Assembly: GCF_037975245.1 (NCBI RefSeq)
Contig: NC_092581.1
Span: forward strand, 9,617,303 to 9,681,302
Direction: 5' to 3'
DNA: 64,000 bases
From: Apostichopus japonicus
Taxonomy: Eukaryota > Echinodermata > Holothuroidea > Aspidochirotida > Stichopodidae
A program made the position numbers and the translations under genes. How positions within the stretch are numbered: position 1 is the stretch's first letter; the number at the start of each line of letters is the position of its first letter. Below are positions 13,398 to 26,800 of this stretch, piece by piece. Under the pieces are notes generated by a model. That model made no database searches. It was given only the letters and a program-made list of their open reading frames with translations, and was not told where the DNA came from.

Positions 13398-14131
13398 GTT
13401 CGATGTTAAAATGCATTTTATATGGCAGTAGAATTTTCTGCATGCCCCTTAAACCTGCAATACCTGAAATATCTACATAGGCTTATACTCATTAACTGAT
13501 GTGATATCACCTGTTTTGGATACGGGAGACGTTTTTGCATTTTTCCATGAATAAGATTGAATCATACTTTTATTTATACTCCATTTAAATATTATAGCAA
13601 ATATATATACATGATAGTGTAGATTAGAAGATTGATCGTGAAATATCCATTCTTATTATATGATTGCATTTTCGTTTTGTTCCACTATGGGAGCTTTTTT
13701 ACTGACTCAGGCCTTTTGGCACGCATTTTGAATGGGGGAGGTGGATGTTGTGTTACGGACAACAAATTAAAGAGGGAGCGCACTTTTGATGTCATTTATG
13801 GCTTTTTAAGCGTTTTGGTACATTTGGTAGTGGCACAAGTGTTGGAGACAAGATAGCTTGCCTGCGGGAAAGGCGCGGCCCCTGAACCACAACATGGTTA
13901 CCCATGGCCTGCTTTTATAATCACGAGGTAAATATGGAAGTAGGGTGATTATAGCCTTTACCTCATGCTACATAGACTATATCAGCTAACAATGAACAAA
14001 AAATTCCCCAAATCGGGAAGTATTGCAAAGCTAAGTGCTTTTAATGTCTCAATACCTGTTTGCTGATGTTAAAGTCAATCCAAAGTAAATTCATATGTCT
14101 AATGCTGACCAGGTAGATTTAATGGAGAAAA

Positions 14132-14233
14132 GCTGTCGCAACCGAAAGAGAAAATATTTTCTGTTGCCCTTATGGCGCGAACGATTGTTGCCCTTATGGC
14201 GCGAACGATTTACCGTAAAATCCTTGCGACAGC
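14132..14233. repeat. Small inverted-repeat element with internal 23/24-bp duplication
   Basis: gctgtcgcaa at 14132-14141 is inverted at 14224-14233 (ttgcgacagc). Inside, gttgcccttatggcgcgaac occurs twice in tandem. Confidence 0.55.
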
Positions 14234-15256
14234 CCATATAAGCATGTTTATACAATTGCAAACAAAATAGTCTACACATACGGTCCGAAGAAGATTCTTA
14301 TCGCAGTTCTATACTCGTATCACCCACGTTTTACAATTCCACGAAGGAAACGTCTGAAGACACCTATTTATTCATTGCAATGGAAGGAATTGACACTAAT
14401 TTGGAAGGTAAATCGGTAAGACCGAGAGAAAAATCGGCCTATTATTCAAGAGAAGAGACCTAAGACAGGCTAGACCCCGAATTGAAAGTAGTCCTAGGCC
14501 AAACGGTCGTAAACAAAACAGAGAGATTTGATAGGCGCATGTTCTGTTGGGCGGGGTATGCACATTTTGGGTGAAGTTTGTAGAAACTACGGACTCGTTA
14601 AGAAATCTGGCGAATTTTATTCTGCCCAAATTTTTAAACGACAAATAACTCAATAAAATAATGCATGCCGATATGAAAATTACATGGAATGGTGTCATTT
14701 TCATTTTCATTTGGCAAACAAGTACAGAGACTTAGATATATGCTCAAATGGCAAATGATTCACATGGATAAACTGTAACGTAACGATTAAGGAATTTATG
14801 TCGTCCGACAGTGTAAAGGGACCCTGATCAAATAAACTGATTCCCAATAACGTCCATGATTAATTAGACACATAAATGTGCACAATTAATATAACCGACA
14901 TAAATTAAGGAAATACCTTCACTTTTCAAAATTTTTCAAAATTGAACAGTGTCCCGATGCTTGGTTATTAGCACAGAACGGTAATTGTGCATTTGCATCA
15001 AGATAAAATGTTGAATGAAACGACATTATGCACCCATCGTTAAAAGACAATTACATTGAGAGCACCGTTATTTAACTTTAAAACTACATTAAGCAGTTAG
15101 CCTATACAACCAACGGGGATTGTAAACTGTTTGGTTTTATAGAACGTTTACTCCCATGATGTCCTCTTATTTTACAGGACGAACATTGAACGTTAATTAA
15201 CGATGACTACACATTATATCTCACTTTCCCGGCTAATTTATCCTGCGAGGGCAACA

Positions 15257-16279
15257 CACTGGCGGATCCAAGGGGGGGGCCAAGGGGGGCCATGCCCCCC
15301 CCCAAAGGTGAGCCAAAAAGTGTTTCCGAACATCCGCTAAATCATATGATTGGAAATTAAAAAAATCGAGAGGAATAGCAGTGGTTGACTAGTCTAAACC
15401 TTTTCGTTTTCTGGTTTAAAATTAAATGCAGAGCTCCCAACTGACCCGCAATTCGCGGGAATTAGACCCGCATTCTAACACCCAAACCCGCTGACCCGCA
15501 CAAGCGTCCGAAAAAACCGCATTGTAATTGTCAAGTATACATCAAAAAAATTGCATCAAATTTTGACTTAGCAACCATCATTTCTTTAGCATTTAGCATA
15601 ATAGAGTATAAAACCTCCTTTACAGCATCATTTGAACCTCAAATTAGCCTATATTTCTTTTCATTTGGGCGAGCAGCGAACATTTTCATGCCACGGGAAA
15701 GAATGAATTATCACCTACTATTCAATTTATTGATGTTACACACAAAAAAAATGCATATTTCTCAGAAAATTTTGGGTGACAAAAGCCTTTCTAAGTGCCA
15801 CCATTTTACATGTAGGCATCACCAGGATTCCAAAAAAAATCAAAAGGGGAGGGGGCCACCCCCTCCCCTTATACCCCTCCCCCAGGACGGCGATTCGTGT
15901 CATGGACCAGCATTTGCCTTCTCAAGAGTTGGGAGCTATGTAAATGTATGAGCATGAGGATTTACAGTTTAACACCATTTTGCAGTTACAGGCTGGTTGT
16001 GAGAAATTTATAACCTATGAGAAATAAAATTTCTTGAGAAAGATGATCCCAACTTTGTTTTATAAATATTTTAGAAAATTACACCTGGGAAACATTTTTT
16101 TTAGAAGTCAATTAACATCACCATTGTACACTTTTGTGGCACCAAATTGCATCTGAGGGCATTCAGCAATAGAAAATTTTCCAAAGGGGAGGGGGCACCC
16201 CCTCCCCTTAGACCCCTCCCCCGTATCACTCTAATGCCACTTTGGCCCCTCCCAAACAAAGGTCCTGGATCCGCCAGTG
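15257..16279. mobile_element. hAT-like non-autonomous element
   Basis: The 14-base TIR CACTGGCGGATCCA is flanked by a perfect 8-base target duplication, gggcaaca (15249-15256 and 16280-16287). It is 1023 bases with C/G-rich subterminal blocks, two of which (about 15845 and 16186) resemble each other (ggggagggggc...ccctcccctta). No transposase. Confidence 0.88.
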
Positions 16280-16947
16280 GGGCAACATTGACTTTTGCCT
16301 GACCTCGACCCAGCGGAAATATCCCTGAGTGTATAACCACGCTAAGGAAAAAAGCATCGACAACGATGACACACTGCTACATTGTACAGACGGCGAGCCA
16401 CAGTAACACTGTTTCAAATTTTCACCTTCTCATTTTTGTTAACAATGTCTCATAGGCTACATTGCATTTACGAATCGCGCTTTCGGGTTTGTTTGTGTTT
16501 TTATATCACGATATTATCCTAAGTGCACACACTGTATGCAAAGCAAGTGTGGGATGCTTATTTTTTAAGATTATACAGAAACAGATGACATTGATGAAAC
16601 GTACATACTGTACCTGTTTTGATGGCAACAACGTGATGAAATACTCTCAGTTAAATATTGTAACGGAGATATATAAATGGGATTGTCTTAAAAAGAATCT
16701 TGTTATCTTAAAAAAAAGATCACAGTGTTGATCAAGGGTGTAAGCTTTTAGTTTTTAGCTTTTTTGTTTAAGCTTATATAAATACGTAAAAGGAAACTTC
16801 ATACCTACCTTCTTTTTTTTTTATTGCCCCCTTACGACCATAGCCCTGCGGTGATTGTTGCTATTGTGTAATTTGAGATAACCTGAAGTATGTAAGTCAA
16901 CCTGTTATCGGTTATTCTCCATTTCATGGCATCCGTTTCTGTGGTCA
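16280..16947. other. No feature recognised before the promoter region
   Basis: An 89-codon ORF (16462-16731) has no recognisable motif. Treated as non-coding. Confidence 0.35.
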
Positions 16948-16960
16948 TATATATAAAAAA
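16948..16960 (+). promoter_or_regulatory. TATA-like box upstream of exon 1
   Basis: TATATATAAAAAA lies 160 bases before the proposed start codon. A start site about 30 bases downstream, near 16980, would give a 5' UTR of about 140 bases with no intron needed. TATA-like strings are common in A+T-rich DNA, so this is a position-based inference only. Confidence 0.3.
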
Positions 16961-17119
16961 GATGATTCCTGTTTAGTTACAGACGCGATTAATTGTTGAC
17001 ATTGGTCTACGTTTGTTTGACAAATCCCTGTAGAATACTCTGGCAGTGCTAAAGTTCAACCCGTTACACCCTTACTGAGTCGAAAATCCGCAAACTTCAT
17101 TACAACTGTAGAAACCCAG

Positions 17120-17216
17120 ATGGAAAGGATGGATTGGAGAATATCTCATCTCAAGGAGACTTACCTACTACTACTATTAGTGATTACATTGACCACATCT
17201 TGCATCCAAGCTCAGT
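17120..17216 (+). CDS. Exon 1: signal peptide
   Basis: The 97-nt exon encodes 32 residues plus one base of a split codon. The start MERMDWRISHLKET is polar and basic, followed by the hydrophobic core YLLLLLVITLTTSCI and a probable cleavage site in IQA-QS. The donor is cagt|GTAGGT at 17217, phase 1. A second in-frame Met (residue 4, at 17129) has a better start context (A at -3, G at +4) and would also give a complete signal peptide, so the exact start is uncertain by three residues. The exon sits just before the only run of CCP exons in the window and in compatible phase, which is the main reason for joining them. Confidence 0.75.
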
Positions 17217-20200
17217 GTAGGTTTCATATCATTTCAGAATTCATCTAAGATTGATTGTTTTTTATTCCTTTCTTTTTATTTTATGTTAATGAACTTTTTA
17301 AAGCGTTTTTGACCATAAGACTCAAACTCGCTTTTACATTTGGACTCAAGACTTGTGGTCGATATTATTGCGATTCGCTTAGTTTGCAAGAACGTACATG
17401 AATATTTGTAGGTTGTGTTATCTGTAAATGTTGAAGAAATCCTTAAATTAGCACCCATTACAAATAACTTTTCACAGTAATTTCTACTCGCTTTTTTTTT
17501 ATATTGATAATGACATTTCTTCCAACGACTACGTCTAAAAAGTTACACATAGACTATTTAATTATTGTGAGCAACATTATACCAACTTTATACTGTCGCC
17601 AAATGACACATCTCACCAGTTACGAAGGTCAGTTCTACGATTGCTTTTTGGGAGAGAGTTAGGGGTAATTAATATTCATATGTATTAATATTATAACAAG
17701 TTAACAAAGGGAATAAAATGTATGCATACTACCAACTATGTTCATTCGGTATATTTAAGTCCTTTCGTGCATGATAACTGTTCTAAGATTAAACTCCGTC
17801 CGTCGAGTACCATTGTTTTGCTTTGGTGGGTGGCAATAGAAAACAAAACTGCAGGTTTGACTTGTTCTAACGTCCCGACAGTTCCGTTTCCATGCAAGGG
17901 CTCGCCGGCAAATGTGGTATTCAAGCAATTCTTAATCATACTTCGGACTCAATCGGACTCAATGTTATCAGACTTTGACTTGGATCGGACTCGACTTCTT
18001 TGTACCCTGAATAAGGTCTGACTCACTGTTACCAGACTTTGGATCGGACTCGACAATATTTAAAGTGTTAACCGAATAGCAAACAAGAGTGTCAAACCCA
18101 AATCTGTCCGTTTGCGTCGGTCATTTGTAGATAAATTTTCTCTGATTAAATTCCATTTTACTCTCTCTCTCTCCTTATTTCATTTTAAGAGATTCAAACA
18201 ATTTTTTTTCTTCATTTCAACAGCTTGCAATTCAGGACAATGTTACTACGACGAATCACAGGTTGATGATCATTTGAACTGTGTTATCAGCCCTTTCGGA
18301 GCAAGCAATGATACATGTTTTAGCACCTGGTCATCAGTTTCATCATGTGCATGTGATTCAAATTACAGAATATCATCTTCAGGTGCAAGTTATTGGTGTT
18401 ACGATGATGATAACTGGGACAGCGGGCTGTACAACCTTGTATGCTATGGTAAGTGCCAAAGCCTCAGATAAATAATTGATCGAATTTCATTCCTAAAATC
18501 GTAATGCCCGGAAGTATATTTATTTCAACGATGCTACCAAATGTAGTCAAACCTGCATTATCCGAACACGTATCTATATGTGTTGTACTTCCTTCAAGTA
18601 TTTGTGCTAGCGACTTAAAAAAACATATGTTAGAAAGAGGAATTAAGTTTCTCGGGAAGGTATTCTAAGTTGATTGGTCCTGCGAAGGTAAGCATGTAGT
18701 TAGTGTAGTACTTCAGATAGCAACTCTTGTATAATTCAGGACGAAAATAAACTGCAGAGATGAGTTAATTTTACTTTATAGTTCTGTTTACCAGGGAGAG
18801 GGGTTGGGACTGGATGAAGCATCATTATCGAGGGGAATTCCATCGTCCCCCTCCCCTATCATTGTTACCTTGGCGCCGCCAAAACCAATTGCCATACATT
18901 ACTTTTGATGGGAGCATTGCTGCTGTTATTTATACAGTTATACGTTTGTATAGAGGGAGAGTAATGTTGTACCTTGCTTTGTTAGTCTCAAGTATCAATC
19001 TAGTGAAAAGAAAATTTTGGGTCAAAGTTCTTCTTTGCTACAAGATTTTATATTGTTTTTGAATTATCATGTTCTCCCTCTTATTGTAACAACCTTTCAA
19101 ATGTAAGGAATCGCTCTAGAATTTTAAACTAAAGAACGATCAATTTTCTTTCTTTTTTGGCTGAAAGAATTCCTTCTTGTTTGTAATTAAGAAAATTGTG
19201 TCTGCACTGATGACGAAATTGGTAGAATCGAAATGAATAATGAATTACTCTTTCACTGATGTAAATATGGGGAAAACATTCTATTAAGCAAGGGCGGCGG
19301 AACCAGGGGCACAGGGGGCACGTGCCCCCCCCCCCCACTTTTCCTCAGGTTAAAAATGTGCCCTTTTTCTACATAAAAATTGAGGTGTCTCAAGTTAGCC
19401 AGAGGCCAGGGAACCAGAATGAACACTCGGGAAGGGCCGTTTCCGGCCATCTGAGGGGCTTGTAAAACCAAATATTTTCTTGTACGTTCTGCGTCAACTG
19501 ATGGTGGCGCTCCGCTCAGATAGTCGTGCATACAAGTTTGCTAATCCTGGCTACGCCCCTGACTTTTAATGAATTTCTGTGGATCAAACTCAAAGCTATT
19601 TTGAATGGAAAAATTTGTTAAGATATTAACAAGAAAAAACTCTAATTCGGAAGATTCCTACATTAGCAAATATCATGATTAAACCTCATATTGTCTCAAA
19701 GGAAAATTTTTTCCTTGTTTCCAAATTAGCACATTGGATATTGCAGTGCTAGTATGCATATTTTACTTGGGGGGGGGGGGTGCGTTGATGGAGTGATGTG
19801 TATACACAAATAAGATAATGCAATATAAAGGGTACTAAATATAAGGCTACATCAGTCCAATCGAAATTCTGCAGTGCCCTTTGATGTCGATCGGTGCCCC
19901 CCCCCCCCCCCCAGATTAACAGTGCTTCCGCCGCCCTTGCTGTTAAGTATGAATGTCTCATTTAGGTCAATTGAAGCCTTGGTTTGAGAAACATTTGGAC
20001 TGTTTATTAAAGTTAATGGAAAATAGACACTAAATTTTCGCCTTTTTATCGACTGAGTTGATTGCAATAGAACCCTAGACATATACCTTTATATATAGAA
20101 ACCAGCTGACTCGACGGACAAACGTAACCTATTTGCTTTTTAAGAAGCATCTAGTGGAAGTTACTGTACACAACTACTGTATTGGTCGGACGTTTTAATT

Positions 20201-23200
20201 ATGGTTGATATTTCCGAATATGTATACACTTATAGCCAAGAGATGAGCTTCATATCTTAATGATCATTGCGATCTTTGATAAGAGTTGCCAAGGTGTAGC
20301 CCACTTGCTATAAATAAATCAAACAAGAACAGTTCTAAAATCCTCAGAAAGATATATCTTAATAAAACCTCAGTGGGAGGTCTGAGCAACCGATAGAACT
20401 TGAAAGCATTTATGAATACATCTCATTTTTCAAAAATGTATATTTGTAAGGCAATTGGAATGTCGTGAAGTCGTGTTTTGTCTACAGATCACAAGAAATG
20501 TTAAACATTGCAAACAGTTTCATATGAAACTATAGAGGCCAATGGTTCTTATACGTTACCATGCTATCGCTCTTCACTGAACTCTCCCCCACCCCACCAC
20601 CACTCCCTCTCCTTGAAAGCTATTGCCAGGAACCATGATCAGTAAAAAAAAAAACGATATTTAGTCTCGGCAAAGAAAACCTTTTCAGAAAGGGACAAGA
20701 AGGATATATGACATATACACAAGAGCCGGTGTTGGTGTTAAAGTATTATTTATAGATTAAGTGTAAAGTGTTCTAATGGATCATGACGTGCACATAATTT
20801 CAAAATTGAAGAGGAGGGAGATTTAAAGCAGCATTTTGCGTTGGGTCGCTTTTTTCCACTTTTTTAACATGTGCATCGATTTTTTTACATGTATCAATCA
20901 TAAAACAGCAATCTAAGATACCGTTAATTAGCGAGTAATTAACGATTTATGTCGATAAATGAGAAGAGTGTCCTCGACAAATTTCTCAGTTAAAATTAAT
21001 CGCATACAATTCCGCCAAACCCACTAGTTTGAATTCAACCAATCAGAGATGCAGGTTTAGTTATGAGCCGTTGCTAAAAATAGATTCAAGACTTCGCGTT
21101 GGTTGTACCATGGAGCTATGTAGCTCCATGGTTGTACCAAGGAGTTGTTATGCAACTACCTGGTACAACTGCCATATAGACTGTACACAAATCAAGCGTG
21201 GTGTTATATTACGTATCTGTCAATGACGTTCGTAGTGTTTAAATATTCATATTATGGGCGAGGTGTATTGGGTTCCCAACGGAAAATATCTTGGAGAACA
21301 ACAAAGTTGAAAGTTGCAATTTTTTCGACTTTTATGCCACCATTTGAAGTAAAATATAAATAGATTAGCTAGTTATGTATGTCGTTATGGCAAAGTGGAA
21401 TCAGTGAGGTTGAGAAAAATCATAGAAAAGGACGCAAAATGCTGCTTTAAATAAAGAAATAAAACTTCAACAACGAAAATGACTAGAGGCGAATCAAGGG
21501 TTTCTATAAAGGAAGGCTGTGGGCCTACAGTCGTTGAAGCCGATTCTTATGTTAGGTTTAAACGTCAAATGATGTATTCTTATTCTGGTGCATGTTTTAA
21601 ATACAGATTAGGTCTATACAATTCGGTCTAAACGGACGATTGTGTCAATATTAAAGAACTTTTCTGTGAGAGGGGGGGGGGCGGGGCGGGGGAAGTGAAC
21701 ATCCGTAGATGTGGTCGAATTCTTTCACGAATAAATGTAACAATCCTCCAACTGAACCAGCCCCCCCCCCCTCCCGACTGACGATGTAGTTATGTGCGGT
21801 ATATAGCCTTCTATGTTCCCCTTTGCTCTCGCCACTGCTACAAAGATGTATATAGCAACTATTTTCTTGATTTGTGTTGTTTTTTTCATAATTGAATCAA
21901 GTGATACTCGGATAACAATAACAATTCAGATCAGTACTCCGCTACTTTACCATTTTTGGATGCTAGTTATGAATCGATATAGACTGTGCAATTTCAGTGG
22001 TGTATTCAAGCACCAAATCTTTAGGGCTCATCTCAGGTCTAAAGCAACAATAATTCCATATTTTACTTGATATGTGTTAATGTGTTAAAAGTCTTACGCA
22101 ATCCTTGTGCAATGACTGGGCATGTCACGTGACAATTTAGCAATGATGTAAGTTTAATGTGTGCATGAATCAAAGTCGAAGTTTCTTCTTTGCTTAGTTG
22201 TAATAGTCACAAAACACTATGATGAGTGATTGGAGATTGCGAACTTGTTTCCCCAAAATACCTCTTTCCGTGCGATTATTTATATTCAGGTACAGTTTAC
22301 ATTCCAGGAAGAATTTACATTCAACAACCGCATTAGAAGTTGCGCCCTTTTACCCCGTAACATACCCATGCACTTCATTGTCATACTACGCAATCAGGTT
22401 ATGTTAACATTCGAGGAATTATTTCGATTAATCAAGCGATGCAAGCATTAAACAACGGCAGGAAGCATTTACATTAAACAACCGCATCAGAGATTGCGCC
22501 CTTTTACCCCCCTTAACATACCCATACACTTCAGTGTCATACTACGCAATCAGGTTATGTTAACATTCGAGGAATTATTTCGATTAATCAAGCGATGTAG
22601 TGCATAGAGAAGCAGCAGAGATGACTCGCTAATCTGAAGTGGGAAGTTCCCTGCCATTGATGCTACATGAACAACTATTTACACAATTGCTTAAACTGTT
22701 TGTAAGTATAGGCCTAGGTGTTTGCGTCTTAGCCTGTTTTCCCTTATCTGGGTGGATTGCACTGTAGAAGACAATCTAGTTGGGACAGCAGATGGCTTCA
22801 AGTCTTGTTACCTTAAATAGCCAAATGTCACTTTTATAGCAGAGGCAATAAATATGTTCAATCAGGGGACTGTGGAGGAGTGATAGACATATCACGTATG
22901 ACTTTGAGGGATCAAACTTCAAAGTTCGCCTAAAACCTTCCGTGGATTCTTCGTACATTTCGTACCGTTTTAAGTGCGCTTTTTAATCAAAATGCTTGTT
23001 CAAACAATTTAAAGAAGTCTCTTGACTCTAACAAAAGCGATATGAGCATATTCCTCTTCAAATCGCAAGACCATCCCTCCACCAATCTCCCCATACATTC
23101 ATAAACATGTGACGCTGCTTTGAGGGATCCAACCACAAAGTTAGTCCCAAACTTCCCTAAAAATGGATCCTCTGTACATTTTTGTACCGTTTTTTATGTT

Positions 23201-23754
23201 TAAACAAACGGTTTCCTTTTTTAATGAAAGTGCCTATTCGGGAGCTGTTTTTAATTAGGTTTACTGATACCAAAGTGATATGAGCTTATTTTATTGCAAA
23301 GCACAAGACCATCCCTACCCCAACCACCCCATACACTCACGCAGGCTTAGATGATAATAAAGAAAAAGAAATCTTCAGACTAATGCAATCCCAACCTACC
23401 CCTATACCAGCTCCCTTTATTCACCCCTAACTCTTCACCACATCTCAATTCCCTTCAACTGGGTTTTCGGGGCGTGAAATGTGCTTCGAAATTGTGTGAA
23501 CAATAGCGGTCTTACCATTTTATGTGGCGTGTATAAGCATGTAATGTACATATTACAATGCCAGTCAGATCAAACTAAAAGTAAGAGACCTATACTTTTC
23601 ATAAAGTTTTTTTTTCATACCCCATTATTCCTTTAATTTAATGAGTTAGTATAACTTAGATGGGGAACATTCCACCCCTCCCCACCCAAACAAAATAATA
23701 ATAATAACAAGTACATACTTAATCTACGGCCACCCTACTGTCATCCTACGGTCA

Positions 23755-23812
<58 letters not shown>

Positions 23813-26800
23813 CAATAATTATTGAAGCAAAATAAAGCAATAATATAGATAATAGAGCAACTCAATAAAGTCCTTTGACTTTATACTTGGTAAAGAACGA
23901 TGTATGCTGCATTACTCACACACTATAGCTTCATTCGCCAAATCGCGTGATCTAATCTCTCGATATATGGCGAGCAAATGAAACGTCACCAGTAAGCAAA
24001 CACATCATTGTGAAAGACAACTTCTGGCAAGTTGGTTAGCATGCATGCAAAAACCTGAAGATTTAATATGTTTGATTTAATAAGTGATAAACTTACACTC
24101 TGTTACGGATTGTTTTTATCTACGACATTACCCGGATCCTGGTGTATGATTCTCCGTAATGCATTTCTGTTTATTAGAGGGGAAACCATGTGGTTATTCA
24201 AAGGAAATAAGGTGTAACCAAACATATTTGAGTTATGTGCCACCAAAAAGGGAGTGAAACGTGATTAAATGTATGCATTCGAATTGTATGAATGACTATT
24301 CTAGCAATTGACAGTAGTGTGTCGGTGAATGAATAACAAGAGATGATTACTGTAACTGCTTGTTAAATGTGATTCCCCGCCCCCCCCCCCTCCCCACAAC
24401 TGCTCAATGAATTGTCAGCTTCACTTCAAAAATGTGGTCAATGAAAAAAGTAACTACATTTGAGGACTTCGAGATCTATTATGTATTTTGTCAATATTTT
24501 CTGGGGGTGGGGGAGGGGTGGTCCCCAAACATGGGCAAAATAATAAAGTGACACTTTTTGTTAAAGAAAATACGTTGTTGTTGTTGGTTTTTTTTTTAAA
24601 TCTATTAATGCACTGAAAATGTGTCCCTCGTTTTTGGAATAATGACCGTGTTGAGAAGTTGAGAATTCTGTAATTAAAAAAGATGCCGTTTACTTTACTA
24701 AAAATATTATGGGAGAATCAGTTGAAACATTCAAATTACTGTAATCTGAGGTATGTGGCACAAAGTATCATTTTCGTGGGGACGCTTTGAGGTGATTTTG
24801 TGGTTCGATCCTCAAATCCTACTTCACATCGATGTGGTGAACTCACCCACCCCACCCCCCTTCCCGTTCCCTTCTCTCTTTTGTTTCTGGTAACAGGTCT
24901 TTCATGTATTTAATAAATATATGATGGCAATGAATGAAACGAAACATATCCTGCTGTAGATTAACTTTAGAGAGAGCGAGAGGGGAGAGGGGGAGGGGAG
25001 AGGGGGGGAAGGGGAGAGGGAGAGAGGGGATAGGGGGAGAGGGGGAGAGGGGATAAGGAAAAGGGGGAGGGGGAGAGTGACAGAGGGGGAGAGGGGGAGA
25101 GGGGAAGAGGGGGAGAAGGAAGAGGGGGAGAGGGGAAGAGGGGAGAGGGGAAGAGTGGAAGAGGGGAAGAGGGGAGAGGGGAGAGGGGAGGGGAGAAGGG
25201 GGAGGGGAGAGGGGAGGGAGAAGGGGGAGAGGGGAGAGGGGAGATGGGGTCACAAGAGACAGGTAAAAGAGACAGTTGAAAAGACAACTTAAGTGGCAGG
25301 CAAAACAAATATGGATCGAGTGAAATTCTACAAAACGAAAAGCCAGTCCAAATGAACGGAACCAGATTTTAACAGTTACCAAGTTCGCTTCTTATAATTT
25401 CATCGCACTGTATGGAGATTTTTGTTTTAATGTTAGCATCATATGTACGAGAAAAAAAAATCGGATATTTTCCAAACTACATTTTTTATTTTTAGTTAGT
25501 TGATGTTCCCAATGACGTCATCACGGTGGTTGTTCTTCGAAAGTGTCACTCTCATAGTAATAATCTTCTAGTTGATTTATCCTTGCAAATGTGGTACATC
25601 ATCTAAGGTCCGGGATTATTGCCCAGCTGTTAATTAATGAATTCTCTGAAGTTTAGAATTTGATCAAAATGCAAACTTTTTGGTAGAAAAAAAATATTGT
25701 TTCCATTTGTGAATAAATGAGTTACAAGATATATAGAAAACATAAAGAAAACAAAATCATTTTAATTTGTATTGTCATGTCATGACATCATTCACTCTGC
25801 CGTGGCCAAGTAACAAACATGGTAAAGTTCATTCCTTGATTGAGTGGTGATGCTGGTGCCCTAGAGATAAATCATAACTATAGCAGGGATGTGCTCAGGC
25901 TGGGCGCGGCACTTGGCGGCCCGCTCAGCACTAAAAATTACCGCCCAGCACTGTCTTATAAATCGTGAATCCCGCCCAGCACTATTTTCATCTAAAATCC
26001 CGACATTCCTAACAATATATTCACAACAAAAAAATTTAAAATGTAAATTGTTAGCAAAGCTTAAAAAGCTACACAGGTGCCAGCATTTGGCATCTGAGCA
26101 CCTTTAAAAATCGAAAACTTTCTCAAAGGGGAGGGGCCACACCCTCCCCCTTACACCTCTCCCCCAGAACGGCGATCAGTATACCCAGCACTCAGGAACT
26201 CCTGGGCACATCCCTGCTATAGTGATGACATGAAAAAGAACAGGCATGTTTCACAGACTGTGCAGTCTCTCGGCATCGATTGTTGCCAGGAGCAAAAGGA
26301 TTAACAACAATTATATATTTAAATATACCAAACATACTTGAGAAATTCATACCTTCGCCATACAAATGGCTTAACAACTGTAACTATACAGTCTTTCGCA
26401 CTACAAACATATCAGAAGTTTGTTATCTTGCCTTCCGTATTTACGCTAGCAACTGCTACATTTATATACGGACAACGCGATCAGAACTTTTTCTCCAGAG
26501 GAAAAAACCGACAAAAATAAAAGTGTTTGTATTGCCAATAAAATCAATTAAAAGTAACTCAATAATAGTCACATCATAATTATGAGATAGAATCTATACA
26601 TAATTCTCTCAAAACTTTCAAAACTATACACAATTCTCTCGAAACTTTGAAACTATGCAGCCTATATACCTATATTCTTCATCCTTCTTGGTTCTAAATT
26701 ATATCAATAAGATATTTGTTAAAACAATACCCAATACAGAATCATTTTCATTTCATACTTTACAACGGATGTGCACTATACTTTGCCATTTCAGTAATCA

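Noticed and set aside
24843-25382. 179-codon Ser/Pro/Leu-rich minus-strand ORF
   Set aside because: Low-complexity translation of the purine tract; no domain or start context.
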